A stretch of 64,000 nucleotides of DNA from Akkermansia muciniphila (GCA_947624785.1 CANQLV010000009.1:62001-126000), one strand, 5' to 3'. Counted from the stretch's first letter, positions 8,685 to 17,148 are shown. Numbers and translations: made by a program. Notes: generated from the sequence alone by a model not told the origin.

Positions 8685-9812
8685 ATGAGCGACATCCTGA
8701 TCCCCAACTTCGGAGAATCCATCACCGCCGCCACCGTAGCCGCGTGGCACAAGCATTCCGGCGACCCGGTAGCCAAAGGCGACACCCTGGTGACGCTGGA
8801 AACGGACAAGGTTTCCACGGACCTGGAGGCGGACGAAAGCGGCGTGCTGGAAATCCTCGTCCCGGAAGGAGCGGAAGCCCCCATCGGCGCGGTTCTGGGC
8901 CGCATTTCCACCGCTGCCGGAGCCGCAGCCGCTCCGGAAAAGGAAGAAGCCCCCGTACCGCCGGAACCGGAGAAAACCGCAGCGCCGGAAACACGGGAGG
9001 AACCCGCTTCCCCCCCCCCTCCTCCTGCGGACGAATCCCCGGAACAAAAGCCGGAAAAGGAAACGTCCGCCCCGGAACAGGCTCCCGCCGGGAAAAACGG
9101 GAAGTCTGACAAGAAAACCGCCCCGCGCTTCATCAGAAAGCCCATGAGCCCGCTGCGCCGCACCATCGCGGCCCGGCTGGTGGAGGCCCAGCACCAGGCG
9201 GCCATCCTCACCACCTTCAACGAGTGCGACATGTCCGCCGTGATGGAGCTCCGCAAACAATTCAATGCGGCGTACCGGGAACGGTACGGCACCAAGCTCG
9301 GTTTCATGAGCTTCTTCATCAAGGCGGCGGTCAAGGCCCTTCAGGAAGTGCCCCAGGTTAACGCCAGAATAGACGGCACGGACATCGTGGAAAACCTGTA
9401 TTACGACATTTCCGTGGCCATCGGCACGGACAAGGGCCTCGTCGTTCCCGTGCTGCGGGACTGCGACCGGAAAACGCTTCCGGAGCTGGAACTGGAACTC
9501 GCCGCCCTGGCGGAAAAAGCGCACGGCGGAAGCCTGTCCATGCAGGACCTGCAAGGGGGTTGCTTCACCATCTCCAACGGGGGAACCTACGGTTCCCTGC
9601 TCTCCACCCCCATTCTGAACCCGCCCCAGAGCGGCATTCTGGGCATGCACGCCATTCAGGAACGCCCCGTGGTCCGGGACGGCCGGATCGTCGCCCGGCC
9701 CATGATGTACCTGGCCCTCTCCTACGACCACCGCCTGGTGGACGGCAAGCAGGCCGTGCAGTTTCTCATTGCCGTGAAAAACGCCGTGGAAAATCCGGTG
9801 TTCGAGCTGTGA
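8685..9812 (+). CDS. sucB: Dihydrolipoyllysine succinyltransferase (E2), apparently without a peripheral subunit-binding domain
   Basis: E2 carries the lipoyl arm and transfers succinyl to CoA. Residues 1-80 form the lipoyl domain, with the modified Lys in [12 protein letters not shown]. Residues from about 150 are the catalytic core, with [18 protein letters not shown] and the C-terminal SYDHRLVDG carrying the catalytic His and Asp. The core aligns by eye with E. coli SucB over its full length. Between the two parts lies only a Pro/Glu/Ala/Lys-rich linker (about residues 83-145). The usual 35-residue subunit-binding domain that docks E3, with its SPAVR...G.G motifs, is not visible. The total of 375 residues against about 405 in E. 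coli fits that loss. Confidence 0.93.
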   Translation: MSDILIPNFGESITAATVAAWHKHSGDPVAKGDTLVTLETDKVSTDLEADESGVLEILVPEGAEAPIGAVLGRISTAAGAAAAPEKEEAPVPPEPEKTAAPETREEPASPPPPPADESPEQKPEKETSAPEQAPAGKNGKSDKKTAPRFIRKPMSPLRRTIAARLVEAQHQAAILTTFNECDMSAVMELRKQFNAAYRERYGTKLGFMSFFIKAAVKALQEVPQVNARIDGTDIVENLYYDISVAIGTDKGLVVPVLRDCDRKTLPELELELAALAEKAHGGSLSMQDLQGGCFTISNGGTYGSLLSTPILNPPQSGILGMHAIQERPVVRDGRIVARPMMYLALSYDHRLVDGKQAVQFLIAVKNAVENPVFEL

Positions 9813-10184
9813 GGAACCGTGGGAAAAAGACTAAAGAAGAAAGACTGAATGTCTTTCCTGCTTTGGAGTATTTTCCCGGAAATCAGTCCTTTCGGCGCGT
9901 TGCCCCGGAAAAACAGTGAAGAATCAAACTTCTGCTCTCAGGCGGCCGTCTTCGGGCCAAACCATGGAGTTTTGTCCTTCTACCGTTTTCCCTAATGGCG
10001 GAGCTACATGGGACAAGAATTTGATCCGCGCCTTGCGGGCTTCACGCCCGCATTCCGTCCAACCGGGTAAATCCGGTTTCCCGGTCTTTGTGAAAAAACT
10101 TCCGTGAAATGGCCAACCATTTTTTAGCGAGCTCATAGGCACTTTATCACCTCTCAAAGGCAGGGCCCTCCGGGCTCCCCCCCT
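9813..10184. other. Intergenic stretch with small hairpins, no convincing gene
   Basis: The gap separates sucB from the convergent MNT gene. It holds a 7-bp hairpin, TGCGGGC (10034-10040) with GCCCGCA (10046-10052), and next to it AACCGG/CCGGTT (10061-10066 and 10073-10078), which can re-pair with CCCGGT at 10080. Short open frames exist on both strands but look random. The hairpins have no T run, so a processed RNA or a mobile repeat element is as likely as a terminator. Confidence 0.35.
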
Positions 10185-10496
10185 TCATTCCATGGAACGG
10201 GAAAACCACTCCTGGCCATAAGCATGGATATGACGCTCCAAATCAGGATTAGTAATTCTGTTACGAATAATCAAGTCCACTTCCACAGGCAGGTTCAACT
10301 CCGTGAGACGCGCTTGGAGAGTCAAAAGGACGGACAAATCCAGCTCCTCGCCCTCCAGGGCAAGATCGATATCGGACGCAGGCTTCCACGTGCCCAGGGC
10401 GCGGGAACCGAATAAAACGGCTTTCCTAATCTGCGGAGTCTGTGAAAGAATTTCCCGGATGCCTGAGCGCATCTTGGCCGTCAGGCCATCGTTCAG
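10185..10496 (-). CDS. mntA: MNT-domain nucleotidyltransferase, antitoxin of a HEPN-MNT pair
   Basis: This minimal nucleotidyltransferase has the motif GSRALGTWKPASDID, which is GS-X10-DxD, plus a third acidic residue in VEVDLI. MntA antitoxins neutralise the partner HEPN toxin by adding AMP to a Tyr beside its active site. Start choice is not obvious. The CTG at 10496 overlaps the toxin stop as CTGA, follows a GGAGAAAGAGGA ribosome-binding stretch, and gives the N-terminus NDGLTAKM that aligns with related proteins. ATG at 10472 and ATG at 10535 are alternatives, but neither has a placed Shine-Dalgarno. The protein is about 103 residues. It is cotranscribed with the upstream HEPN gene. Confidence 0.85.
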   Translation of the reverse strand: MNDGLTAKMRSGIREILSQTPQIRKAVLFGSRALGTWKPASDIDLALEGEELDLSVLLTLQARLTELNLPVEVDLIIRNRITNPDLERHIHAYGQEWFSRSME

Positions 10497-10900
10497 TCCT
10501 CTTTCTCCGCCATCATGTTCAGATTTTCCACACATTGGGCCAGCATGGGAAAGAATTTTCCCTTAATCAGGGAAACCGCCTCTTCCGCGATGGAATCATT
10601 ATAAGTATGTACAAACAAATTGCGGCTTTCCAGCGCCTGGAGCCAACAATCAATATGACCTATCAAGCCTGCGCCAAACGCCTGCCTGATGGCTTCGCGG
10701 GGGCTGTTAACGCTGTACCCGTCATAGACCAGCTTATCCTTCAGTGTTTTCCAGCACAGCTCAAACGTAAATTCATAAGTCTGCACCAGTCCGGCCATTT
10801 CCAGTTCATTGTATTCCGGCAACGCGCAAGCATGGCGCAACCGGGAAAAAGCCTTATTCAGGTTTTGAAGCCTTTGTTTCCAGCGCAGGTTATCGTTCAT
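10493..10900 (-). CDS. hepT: HEPN-domain toxin (HepT/HI0074-like), partner of the MNT gene
   Basis: The 135-residue, largely helical protein contains RNLFVHTY at residues 93-100. This is the RX4HXY motif of HepT toxins: Arg93 and His98 form the RNase site and Tyr100 is the expected AMPylation target. The body (WKQRLQNLNKAFSRL, FTFELCWKTLKD) matches the HI0074 type of nucleotidyltransferase substrate-binding proteins. Toxin before antitoxin, with a 4-base overlap, is the normal order for this class. The pair sits between the convergent sucAB and lpdA genes, and a terminator separates it from lpdA. It probably arrived as a cassette; its roles in phage defence or plasmid stability are known for the family, not shown here. 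Confidence 0.87.
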   Translation of the reverse strand: MNDNLRWKQRLQNLNKAFSRLRHACALPEYNELEMAGLVQTYEFTFELCWKTLKDKLVYDGYSVNSPREAIRQAFGAGLIGHIDCWLQALESRNLFVHTYNDSIAEEAVSLIKGKFFPMLAQCVENLNMMAEKED

Positions 10901-10912
10901 CTTTTTTAATGG

Positions 10913-10940
10913 AGAAAAAGAGCCCCGTTGCGGGACTCTT
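10913..10940 (-). terminator. Rho-independent terminator of lpdA
   Basis: On the minus strand a stem AAGAGTCCCG/CGGGGCTCTT (one mismatch in ten pairs, loop CAA) is followed by TTTTTC. It lies just after the lpdA stop and before the hepT start, so lpdA transcription should largely end before the toxin-antitoxin pair. Confidence 0.75.
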
Positions 10941-10953
10941 CCCGTGAAAACCG

Positions 10954-12342
10954 TTACATGTGGATGGCGATTCCCTCGGAAGCCAGCATGGATTCATGGA
11001 TGGCTTCCGACAGCGTGGGATGGGCGAAGATGGTGGCGTGGATGTCCTCGTCCGTCAGTTCCGCCTGAATGCCGACGCCCAGCGTGGCGATCAGTTCCGT
11101 GGCTTCCGGCCCCACGATGTGGGCGCCCAGCAGTTCGCCGTTTTTGGCGCCGTACAGGGTTTTCACAAAGCCGTCCGGCTCTCCGGCGGCTACAGCCTTG
11201 CCGATGGCCTGGAAGGGGAATTTCCCCATCTTGTATTCCACGCCTTCTTCCTTGAGGGCGCGTTCCGTTTTACCTACGGAAGCCACCTGCGGATAGCAGT
11301 ACGTGCAGCTCGGGAAGAAGCCGACCTGCTTCGGCTGGTAGTCCGGATTGAACATGCCTTCCACGGCCTGCACGGCTTCAAAGGTGGCCGTATGCGCCAG
11401 CAGCACGCCGCCGATCACGTCACCCGCCGCGTAAACGCCGGGAATGGACGTGGCGTAGCGGCCGTTTACCTTGATGAATCCTTTTTCCGTCAGTTCCAGG
11501 CCGGGAGCGGCGGGAACGACCGGCTTCACGCCGATGGCGACCAGGCAGACGTCCGCCGTGATTTCCTCTTCCTGCCCCTTGCTGTTTTTCACTACGGCCT
11601 TCACCTTTCCGTCGCAGGTTTCCGTGACGGATTCCACGGAAGCGCCAGTCATGACCTTGATGCCCTGCTTCTTGAACGCGCGTTCCAGCGTCTGGCAGGA
11701 GTCGTCGTCTTCATTGGGAAGCATGCGCGGCAACGCTTCAATGAGCGTTACCCTGGTACCGAAGGAGTTGTAAATGTAGGCGAATTCCGTGCCGATGGCG
11801 CCGGAACCGATGATGATCATGCTTTCAGGCCGCTTTTCCAGCACCATGGCTTCCCTGGAACCGATGATAGTGGTGCCGTTGAGGGGCAGGCTGGGCACCG
11901 TGCGGGTAACGCAGCCGGTGCTGATCAGGATGTTCTTCCCTTCCAGAACGCTCGCCGTTCCGTCAGCGGCCTTCACTTCCACCTTGCCGGGGGCGACAAT
12001 GGAGGCTTCTCCCGTGACGGAGTCCACCTTGTTTTTCTTGAACAGGAAACCCACGCCGCCGGCCAGGCGGTCGCTGACCTTGCGGGAACGGCCGATCACC
12101 TCGCTCCAGTCCACGCTGACGCCTTCCACCGTCATGCCGAATTCCTTCGCCCGGTCCGTCACGGTCCGGTAGGCCTCCGCATTTTTCAGAAGCGCCTTGG
12201 TGGGGATGCATCCCCAGTTCAGGCAGGTGCCCCCTACCCGGTCGCGTTCCACGCACACCACGGATTTTCCCAGCTGGGCGGCGCGGATGGCGCCCACATA
12301 GCCGGCAGGGCCTCCACCAATGACGATGAGATCATATTGCAT
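10954..12342 (-). CDS. lpdA: Dihydrolipoyl dehydrogenase (E3)
   Basis: The 462-residue flavoprotein reoxidises the dihydrolipoyl arm of E2 with NAD+. The N-terminus has the FAD-binding GGGPAGYVGAIRAAQLG. Next comes the redox-active pair in GGTCLNWGCIPTK, then a second dinucleotide fold (IIGSGAIGTEFAYIY), and the C-terminal HPTLSEAIHE with the catalytic His-Glu dyad. The gene is on the opposite strand from sucAB, 1.1 kb away. It probably serves 2-oxoglutarate dehydrogenase and any other lipoyl complex of the cell. Its 3' end is closed by the hairpin at 10913-10940. The upstream gap to 12488 contains a degenerate repeat. Confidence 0.96.
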   Translation of the reverse strand: MQYDLIVIGGGPAGYVGAIRAAQLGKSVVCVERDRVGGTCLNWGCIPTKALLKNAEAYRTVTDRAKEFGMTVEGVSVDWSEVIGRSRKVSDRLAGGVGFLFKKNKVDSVTGEASIVAPGKVEVKAADGTASVLEGKNILISTGCVTRTVPSLPLNGTTIIGSREAMVLEKRPESMIIIGSGAIGTEFAYIYNSFGTRVTLIEALPRMLPNEDDDSCQTLERAFKKQGIKVMTGASVESVTETCDGKVKAVVKNSKGQEEEITADVCLVAIGVKPVVPAAPGLELTEKGFIKVNGRYATSIPGVYAAGDVIGGVLLAHTATFEAVQAVEGMFNPDYQPKQVGFFPSCTYCYPQVASVGKTERALKEEGVEYKMGKFPFQAIGKAVAAGEPDGFVKTLYGAKNGELLGAHIVGPEATELIATLGVGIQAELTDEDIHATIFAHPTLSEAIHESMLASEGIAIHM

Positions 12343-12417
12343 GAAAATACTATAAAGGCATCCCCCCTTGCGGGTAAAGAAGGAATATGAGCATGCGCCG
12401 GTCCGGAGGACCGGCAG

Positions 12418-12495
12418 ATATTAGAGACAAGGGACTAGCGATTAGAGTATGTCTTGAAAACCTGCCTCTGGTCACTCCTCTCTAATCCTCAATCA
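12418..12495. repeat. Degenerate GATTAGAG/CTCTAATC repeat region
   Basis: The gap between lpdA and the amidohydrolase gene holds near-copies of the theme seen at 5851-5880. GACTAGCGATTAGAG is on the plus strand near 12433, and GAACAGTGATTGAGGATTAG appears on the minus strand near 12480-12500. The origin is unknown; they look like decayed simple repeats rather than a protein-binding array. Confidence 0.3.
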
Positions 12496-13811
12496 CTGTT
12501 CTTCACCCACTCCACCAGGTCCCGCATTTCCGCGGCGGTGTCTGCGTACAGGCCGTCCGTGTAGGTTCCGTGGTCGTACAGGATTTTCCCTTCCACCATG
12601 GTGAACACGCAGTCCTTGCCGGAAGCGGCATAGACGGCATGGGACGCCTCGTTGAAGATCGGGCACAGGTTCGGTTCATCCAGGTCCAGGGCAATCATGT
12701 CCGCGGGAGCTCCCGGGGCCAGCGTTCCCAGCCCCGGCGTCCGGAAGATGCGGGCGCCTTCCGCCGTGGCCATGTTCAGCGCCTGCATGGCGGGCACCGC
12801 GGTGGCGTCCCCGCTGCATCCCTTGGCAAGAATGGCGGCCAGCTTCATCGTTTCAAACATGTCCAGGCTGTTGTTGCTGCACGCCCCGTCCGTCCCCAGG
12901 GAGACGGAGATGCCGGCACGTGCCATGTCCTGCACGCGGGCGAAGCCGGACGCCAGTTTCAGGTTGCTGACCGGGTTGTGGGCGATCGCCGCTCCGGAAG
13001 CGGCTACCAGCTCCAGTTCCCCATCCGTCACGTCCACCATGTGGGCCAGCACGGCGCGTTCATTCAGCAATCCCATATCGCAGGCATACCCCACGGGACG
13101 CCTGTCCCCGTGCAGGGAGCGGCACTGCTCCACTTCTCCGGCGGATTCGGACAAATGGATATGCAGCATCAGGTCCAGTTCCTCCGCCAGCTTCATGGAA
13201 CGCCTGAGCACGTCGTCACTGGTGGTGTACACGCTGTGAGGCATCAGGGCCACCTGCACCCTGCCGCGGCCCGCAAAACGCGCCGCCTGCTCCCGGTACA
13301 GGGCTTCCGCGCCGTCCCACCCGCCGTACGCCGGGGAAGGAAAGGCAAAGACGGCCTCCCCGCCCACGCAGCGCATCCCCATTCGTTCCGCCTCCCGGAG
13401 CACGTTGATTTCCAGCAGGTAGGAATCCACAAAAGCCGTGGTTCCCGTCCGCATCATTTCATACATGCCCAGCCGCGCCCCCAGGGAGACGATTCTGTCC
13501 GTCAGCCGGGCTTCCACCGGGAAAATATGCCCGGTCAGCCATTCCATCAGGGGCAGGTCATCCGCAAAGCCGCGCAAGAAGGTCATCGGAACGTGCGTAT
13601 GGGCATTGACCAGCCCCGGCATCAGCAGAACGTTCCCCAGGTCCCTGCGGGCGGCGGGCGTCCACCTGGCTTCCAGCTCCGCGGCGCTCCCCGTTTCCAG
13701 AATTTTCCCGTCCCGGACGGCCACGGCCGCATTTCCGGCGGCGCCGGAGTGTTCCGCGGCCGCCAGCATGCGGGAAGCGGTCACCAGCAAATCACACGCT
13801 CGTTGTTCCAT
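12489..13811 (-). CDS. Amidohydrolase of the MtaD/SsnA type (probable S-adenosylhomocysteine or methylthioadenosine deaminase)
   Basis: The 440-residue metal-dependent hydrolase has the N-terminal metal motif NAHTHVPMTFLRG, HIHLSESAGE with the next metal His, and AHNPVSNLKLASG. It ends its catalytic part with SLGTDGACSNNSLDMF, whose Asp is the last ligand. This arrangement is typical of 5'-methylthioadenosine/S-adenosylhomocysteine deaminases, but the same subfamily contains guanine deaminase-like and chlorohydrolase enzymes, so the substrate is open. The start at 13811 (MEQRACDLL) is preferred because the beta-sandwich begins there; the frame remains open to 13958, and ATG at 13853 is possible. 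The gene is divergent from the outer-membrane protein gene. Confidence 0.85.
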   Translation of the reverse strand: MEQRACDLLVTASRMLAAAEHSGAAGNAAVAVRDGKILETGSAAELEARWTPAARRDLGNVLLMPGLVNAHTHVPMTFLRGFADDLPLMEWLTGHIFPVEARLTDRIVSLGARLGMYEMMRTGTTAFVDSYLLEINVLREAERMGMRCVGGEAVFAFPSPAYGGWDGAEALYREQAARFAGRGRVQVALMPHSVYTTSDDVLRRSMKLAEELDLMLHIHLSESAGEVEQCRSLHGDRRPVGYACDMGLLNERAVLAHMVDVTDGELELVAASGAAIAHNPVSNLKLASGFARVQDMARAGISVSLGTDGACSNNSLDMFETMKLAAILAKGCSGDATAVPAMQALNMATAEGARIFRTPGLGTLAPGAPADMIALDLDEPNLCPIFNEASHAVYAASGKDCVFTMVEGKILYDHGTYTDGLYADTAAEMRDLVEWVKNSD

Positions 13812-13896
13812 GGCGCAGAATGTACCCCACCGGGCCCGTTCTGGCAACTTCATCTCCCGGCGCCCGTGGATTTCATGCAAATTTGACATTTCATGT

Positions 13897-13926
13897 TTGA
13901 CTTCAAAAGAGAAAACTGCCAAGAAT
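13897..13926 (+). promoter_or_regulatory. Possible promoter of the outer-membrane barrel gene
   Basis: TTGACT (13897-13902) and AAGAAT (13921-13926) are 18 bases apart. A second TTGACA sits at 13883-13888 without a good -10 partner. The start ATG is at 13959, leaving a leader of about 25 bases. Confidence 0.4.
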
Positions 13927-13958
13927 GAACCACAGTTAAATTCACCATTTATCCCCAT

Positions 13959-14561
13959 ATGAACAAGACTATACTGTTAGGTTTGGCCCTTGCGGCCTCC
14001 GTGTCTTCCGCCAGCGCCTATCATGCCGGCAAATATGACGGCCAATTCGGCATGTCCCTGGAAGGGGCTTACGGAATCGCCACCAAGGACGCCATGCCCA
14101 ACGTGGCCGGCGGCAATCTGAGCATTTTCAATTACATTGAAACCGGCAGCATTGTTCACCAGATTTCCCTGAACGGCGGCATCCTGGCCGGTTCCCACCA
14201 CCCCAGCATGCACGACCTGGGCATCAGCGGCCCCTACACCGCCAGCTTGCGCTCCACCTATATTCCGATGATGGGCGGCTATACGCTGAATCTTCCCATC
14301 GGCGACTACACGATGTTCTACCTGGGCGGCAAGGCGGGCGCTACCTACGGCGACATCAAGACCACCATCCACGGCCTGGAAGACGGCAGCCGCACCCACA
14401 AGATTTCCACCACCAAGTTTTCCTGGGCGGCCCAGGCCGGCTTCAAATTCAGCATCTCCAGCAGCGCGGATTTCCTGATCGGCTACGAATATTACCAGAT
14501 TCAGGGCTACAACGATCCCGGCTACCACACCATCAAGCTGGGCTTCTCCTGGAACTTCTAA
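13959..14561 (+). CDS. Small outer-membrane beta-barrel protein
   Basis: This 200-residue protein has a signal peptide (MNKTILLGLALAASVSSASA). The mature part is rich in alternating hydrophobic and polar residues and ends in GFSWNF with the C-terminal Phe recognised by the barrel-assembly machinery. Its size suggests an eight-stranded barrel of the OmpW/OmpX/opacity-protein type. No ligand or enzymatic motif is visible. A possible promoter lies at 13897-13926, and a strong terminator follows at 14593. It is therefore transcribed alone, probably at a high level. The exact family is not recognised. Confidence 0.8.
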   Translation: MNKTILLGLALAASVSSASAYHAGKYDGQFGMSLEGAYGIATKDAMPNVAGGNLSIFNYIETGSIVHQISLNGGILAGSHHPSMHDLGISGPYTASLRSTYIPMMGGYTLNLPIGDYTMFYLGGKAGATYGDIKTTIHGLEDGSRTHKISTTKFSWAAQAGFKFSISSSADFLIGYEYYQIQGYNDPGYHTIKLGFSWNF

Positions 14562-14592
14562 CAACCAGTCATTAAGTTCATTACTGCCTCAC

Positions 14593-14626
14593 GGCGGCTC
14601 CGTTACACCACGGGGCCGCCTTTTTT
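14593..14626 (+). terminator. Strong rho-independent terminator after the barrel-protein gene
   Basis: GGCGGCTCCGT (14593-14603) pairs with ACGGGGCCGCC (14610-14620) with one G-T wobble and a six-base loop, followed directly by TTTTTT. Confidence 0.9.
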
Positions 14627-14849
14627 GCGCATGAAATGCTGGCCCGCACAATAGCAGAAAATAAGGGGGACGGAAGGCTGATGCGCGTCTTTAAACCGGA
14701 ACGACTCTTATCCAAGGCGATGGGTAGATTTGAATTGTCTGACAAGGCATTATGCAAATTCATAAAAAATCGAATAGAATCGCCTATGAACGGAGAACCG
14801 GGAACAATAAACCCAGCACAGACGTTCGTATCAAACTTACTTTTGCTTC

Positions 14850-14880
14850 CCCGTGGAACGTGAGGCACACGTCCCACGGG
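14850..14880 (-). terminator. Long hairpin after the AIPR-like gene
   Basis: CCCGTGG-A-ACGTG (14850-14862) pairs with CACGT-C-CCACGGG (14868-14880), 12 of 13 pairs. It lies 13 bases beyond the stop of the minus-strand gene at 14894. No T run follows, so it may stabilise the 3' end rather than terminate by itself. Confidence 0.5.
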
Positions 14881-14893
14881 AAAATACATAGAA

Positions 14894-16324
14894 TTACTGT
14901 AAATTATTCCGCATTCGGTAGACGTTCTCCATAATGGTCCCAGCCATCGAGTATGAGAGATCCATTTTTCCCACCGTTTGGGGATTCCAATCAAAAGCCT
15001 TAATGACATCAACATACCCCTTGGCAGGACTGCCGCTTCCTTTCGCGTTGACAAAATCCGCCAAATCAAAATTGGCAGGATTGGCATTATTAAGCCAACC
15101 CACCCTTCTGGTCGTTGGGTTGTATGTCATAAGACTGGTCACACCACAAACAAACGGAGCTATAAATCCATCCGGAATAATTGCCCCTTCGAGAGCTGCA
15201 TCAGGATTTACGCCAAAGCGAGGCTTAGAATACTTCGGTTTTTCACTCTTCGATTTTGGTAACTTGCAGGCCTTGATGTTGCCAAAACTACCTCCGGCCT
15301 TGTTGTAAATCTCTTGGAACATCATGTAAAGTTTATCCCAAAAGCGAATAATGTCCATCGTCATGTCCAGAGCCGACATGATGGTCTCGTTAAAAAGAAC
15401 ATACTCGTTGCCTTCTTTGCGACTTACAGAAGAATGCGACAGAACTTTTTCATAAAACGTCACGCATTTACCTTTTTGCGCGTAGATCGCAATCTTCGAA
15501 AGGGATTCCGGCATCTCCATGAAGCTGTTTTCCTGCAAGAAGATTAAAGGGATGCATGCCATTGCGATGACGTCTTCCACTTTGCATCCATCTCCTTCTC
15601 CGGAACGCCAAACCACCTTAATTTGATTGCGTATCACGTTCTCCTCAAGATAACTATAGAGACCTTTGTAATTGGAAAGAGCCGCTGTTGACAGCTGGAC
15701 ATTTGTGTTTCGAGCCGAACATATACTTGCAAAATTAGCCTTGAAGCTCTCCTCACTACGCGAGATCGCATCTTCATCCACGCCTTCCATAAATTTGTTG
15801 AGCGGTGCGATAATCTCAATAGGAACCAAAAAATTAAAAGCTTGATTGCCGTCAGCAGCTTCTGTAATTTCATCAAACTTCTCGTCCCAGAAAGATTTGC
15901 ACTTAGACCACTCCTTTATGGATTTGACGACCTTTTCATCGTAAATTTTGGACACGATGTAATTCGCAACGGCAAAGGCTGTGTGCCCACCATCCATAAT
16001 GCCCTCAAAATCTTCGTTCTTGAGGGTAATCTTGTAACGATTGCGTTCCAGTTTTTTGCAACAAAATGTCGACACCATGATTCCTTTGGACATGATCCAG
16101 AAAAGCTCTGGACTGCACTCCAAGGTTTCCAAAATGTCTTTTACGACGCGGTTTCTTGTTGCATTGCGGGGATTGACGCCATTGGGCGCTTTCTCGAACA
16201 GTTGGATAAAGTCGCTAACGCCAATGTAACCTGAAACCCTTTGAAATTGGAATCCCTTGGGATCAGAATGGCCAACTACCTCCTGCTGGTTGCGGAGCCG
16301 TACGATTATGGTATTTTCAGACAT
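14894..16324 (-). CDS. AIPR/DGQHR-like protein, putative phage-defence gene
   Basis: The 476-residue protein has no signal peptide or membrane segment. The N-terminal third reads like the AIPR (abortive infection phage resistance) pattern: NPRNATRN (51-58), PELFWIMSKGIMV (72-84), and IMDGGHTAFAV (109-119). The last matches the 'NG-QT' or 'DGQHR' signature of AIPR and DndB-type proteins. The C-terminal half is not recognised. AIPR proteins occur in anti-phage and DNA-modification islands, so a defence role is inferred from family only. The gene is markedly richer in A+T than its neighbours, sits alone on the minus strand, and has a decayed small gene upstream. These features suggest horizontal acquisition. 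No modification or nuclease partner is adjacent. Confidence 0.6.
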   Translation of the reverse strand: MSENTIIVRLRNQQEVVGHSDPKGFQFQRVSGYIGVSDFIQLFEKAPNGVNPRNATRNRVVKDILETLECSPELFWIMSKGIMVSTFCCKKLERNRYKITLKNEDFEGIMDGGHTAFAVANYIVSKIYDEKVVKSIKEWSKCKSFWDEKFDEITEAADGNQAFNFLVPIEIIAPLNKFMEGVDEDAISRSEESFKANFASICSARNTNVQLSTAALSNYKGLYSYLEENVIRNQIKVVWRSGEGDGCKVEDVIAMACIPLIFLQENSFMEMPESLSKIAIYAQKGKCVTFYEKVLSHSSVSRKEGNEYVLFNETIMSALDMTMDIIRFWDKLYMMFQEIYNKAGGSFGNIKACKLPKSKSEKPKYSKPRFGVNPDAALEGAIIPDGFIAPFVCGVTSLMTYNPTTRRVGWLNNANPANFDLADFVNAKGSGSPAKGYVDVIKAFDWNPQTVGKMDLSYSMAGTIMENVYRMRNNLQ

Positions 16325-16462
16325 AACTCTGTTCTATAGTTTGTTATGTCTCAGAGTAGCAAGGATATCCCCAATCAAGTGGGGGCGTAATATGATTAAC
16401 ACCTGGAGCATTGCAGCAACCTATCACCTGCTGTCCTAAACTACCGGACAGCTATCCTCCAG

Positions 16463-16720
16463 TTACAACCACCGGAGGAGCTCTCTAAGAACGTATTTAT
16501 GCCAACACTTTCCCATACGGATATCAATTTTTTTCGCTATGTATGACACAGAAGGTTTGCAGGAAATTTGAATGTCCGGTACACTCAATCCGCTTACACG
16601 CAATGTCGGTAGAGCACGCTCCCAAAATTCGAACCGCTCACCTAAGGCCTTCCTCTACATCACTTATGCTATGCGGCGTTCGAGGTCTGAGATTTTGAAC
16701 CCGGAAAGTTTGATTTTCAT
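16463..16720 (-). pseudogene. Decayed small gene with two in-frame stops, upstream of the AIPR-like gene
   Basis: Reading the minus strand from ATG at 16720 gives MKIKLSGFKISDLERRIA, then TAA (16664-16666), two codons, TAG (16655-16657), and afterwards an open 63-codon frame to the stop at 16463. The second part is protein-like: KALGERFEFWERALPTL, then a segment GLSVPDIQISCKPSVSYIAK resembling the helix-turn-helix of LuxR-type regulators. Because both halves share one frame, a small regulator inactivated by two nonsense changes is the simplest reading. Chance is not excluded: there is no database support, and the region is short. Confidence 0.4.
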
Positions 16721-17118
16721 CGGACAGATCAAATGTCGATTTTGAGGGCTAAAGTATTATAAAATACTTATAATCAAAATATTTTACCTACGATATTTTT
16801 ATACTAGAACTTTTACCGTTGCCGTACGCTTAGCAAAAGGACCGCACCTATTTTTATAAATAATTATCTATCAATAATTTGTTGTTTTCAAAAAGAACAG
16901 TACAACCGTGGGTTCGGGAGTTGGAATGTGCTCCGGGGTGCTGGAAATAGCGGCGATTTCAAGCATCAAAGGACTTTTTCCGGGCAAAGTATTATTTTTT
17001 AATATGTTAATAGACAATAACATACACCAATAATACTCATGCTTTGGTGGGTGAACTACATTCTCCGCCGGTTGGAGAAAAGGGGTCTGTTTTCTTCCGG
17101 GATGTCCGGACGCAAGAA
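16721..17118. other. AT-rich non-coding stretch of the island
   Basis: This gap is far richer in A+T than the flanking genes, with several TATAAA/ATAATTA-like runs near 16755-16870 and 16985-17035. It could hold promoters for the minus-strand island genes. No gene or clear inverted repeat was found; it marks the right border of the foreign-looking segment. Confidence 0.4.
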
Positions 17119-17148
17119 GGCCGCTCCATCCTTTGGGAGGGAGCGGCC
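17119..17148 (-). terminator. Hairpin downstream of the GH35 gene
   Basis: GGCCGCTCC (17119-17127) pairs exactly with GGAGCGGCC (17140-17148). It lies 28 bases after the GH35 stop on the minus strand, with only a weak TTCTT after it. Confidence 0.65.

Noticed and set aside
9916..10157. Short open frames on both strands after sucB
   Set aside because: They cover the hairpin element, have no ribosome-binding site and no recognisable sequence.
14581..15087. Minus-strand frame overlapping the end of the AIPR-like gene and its plus-strand counterpart (14636-14863)
   Set aside because: It would read through a strong terminator and the hairpin at 14850-14880; composition is not protein-like and no motif is present.
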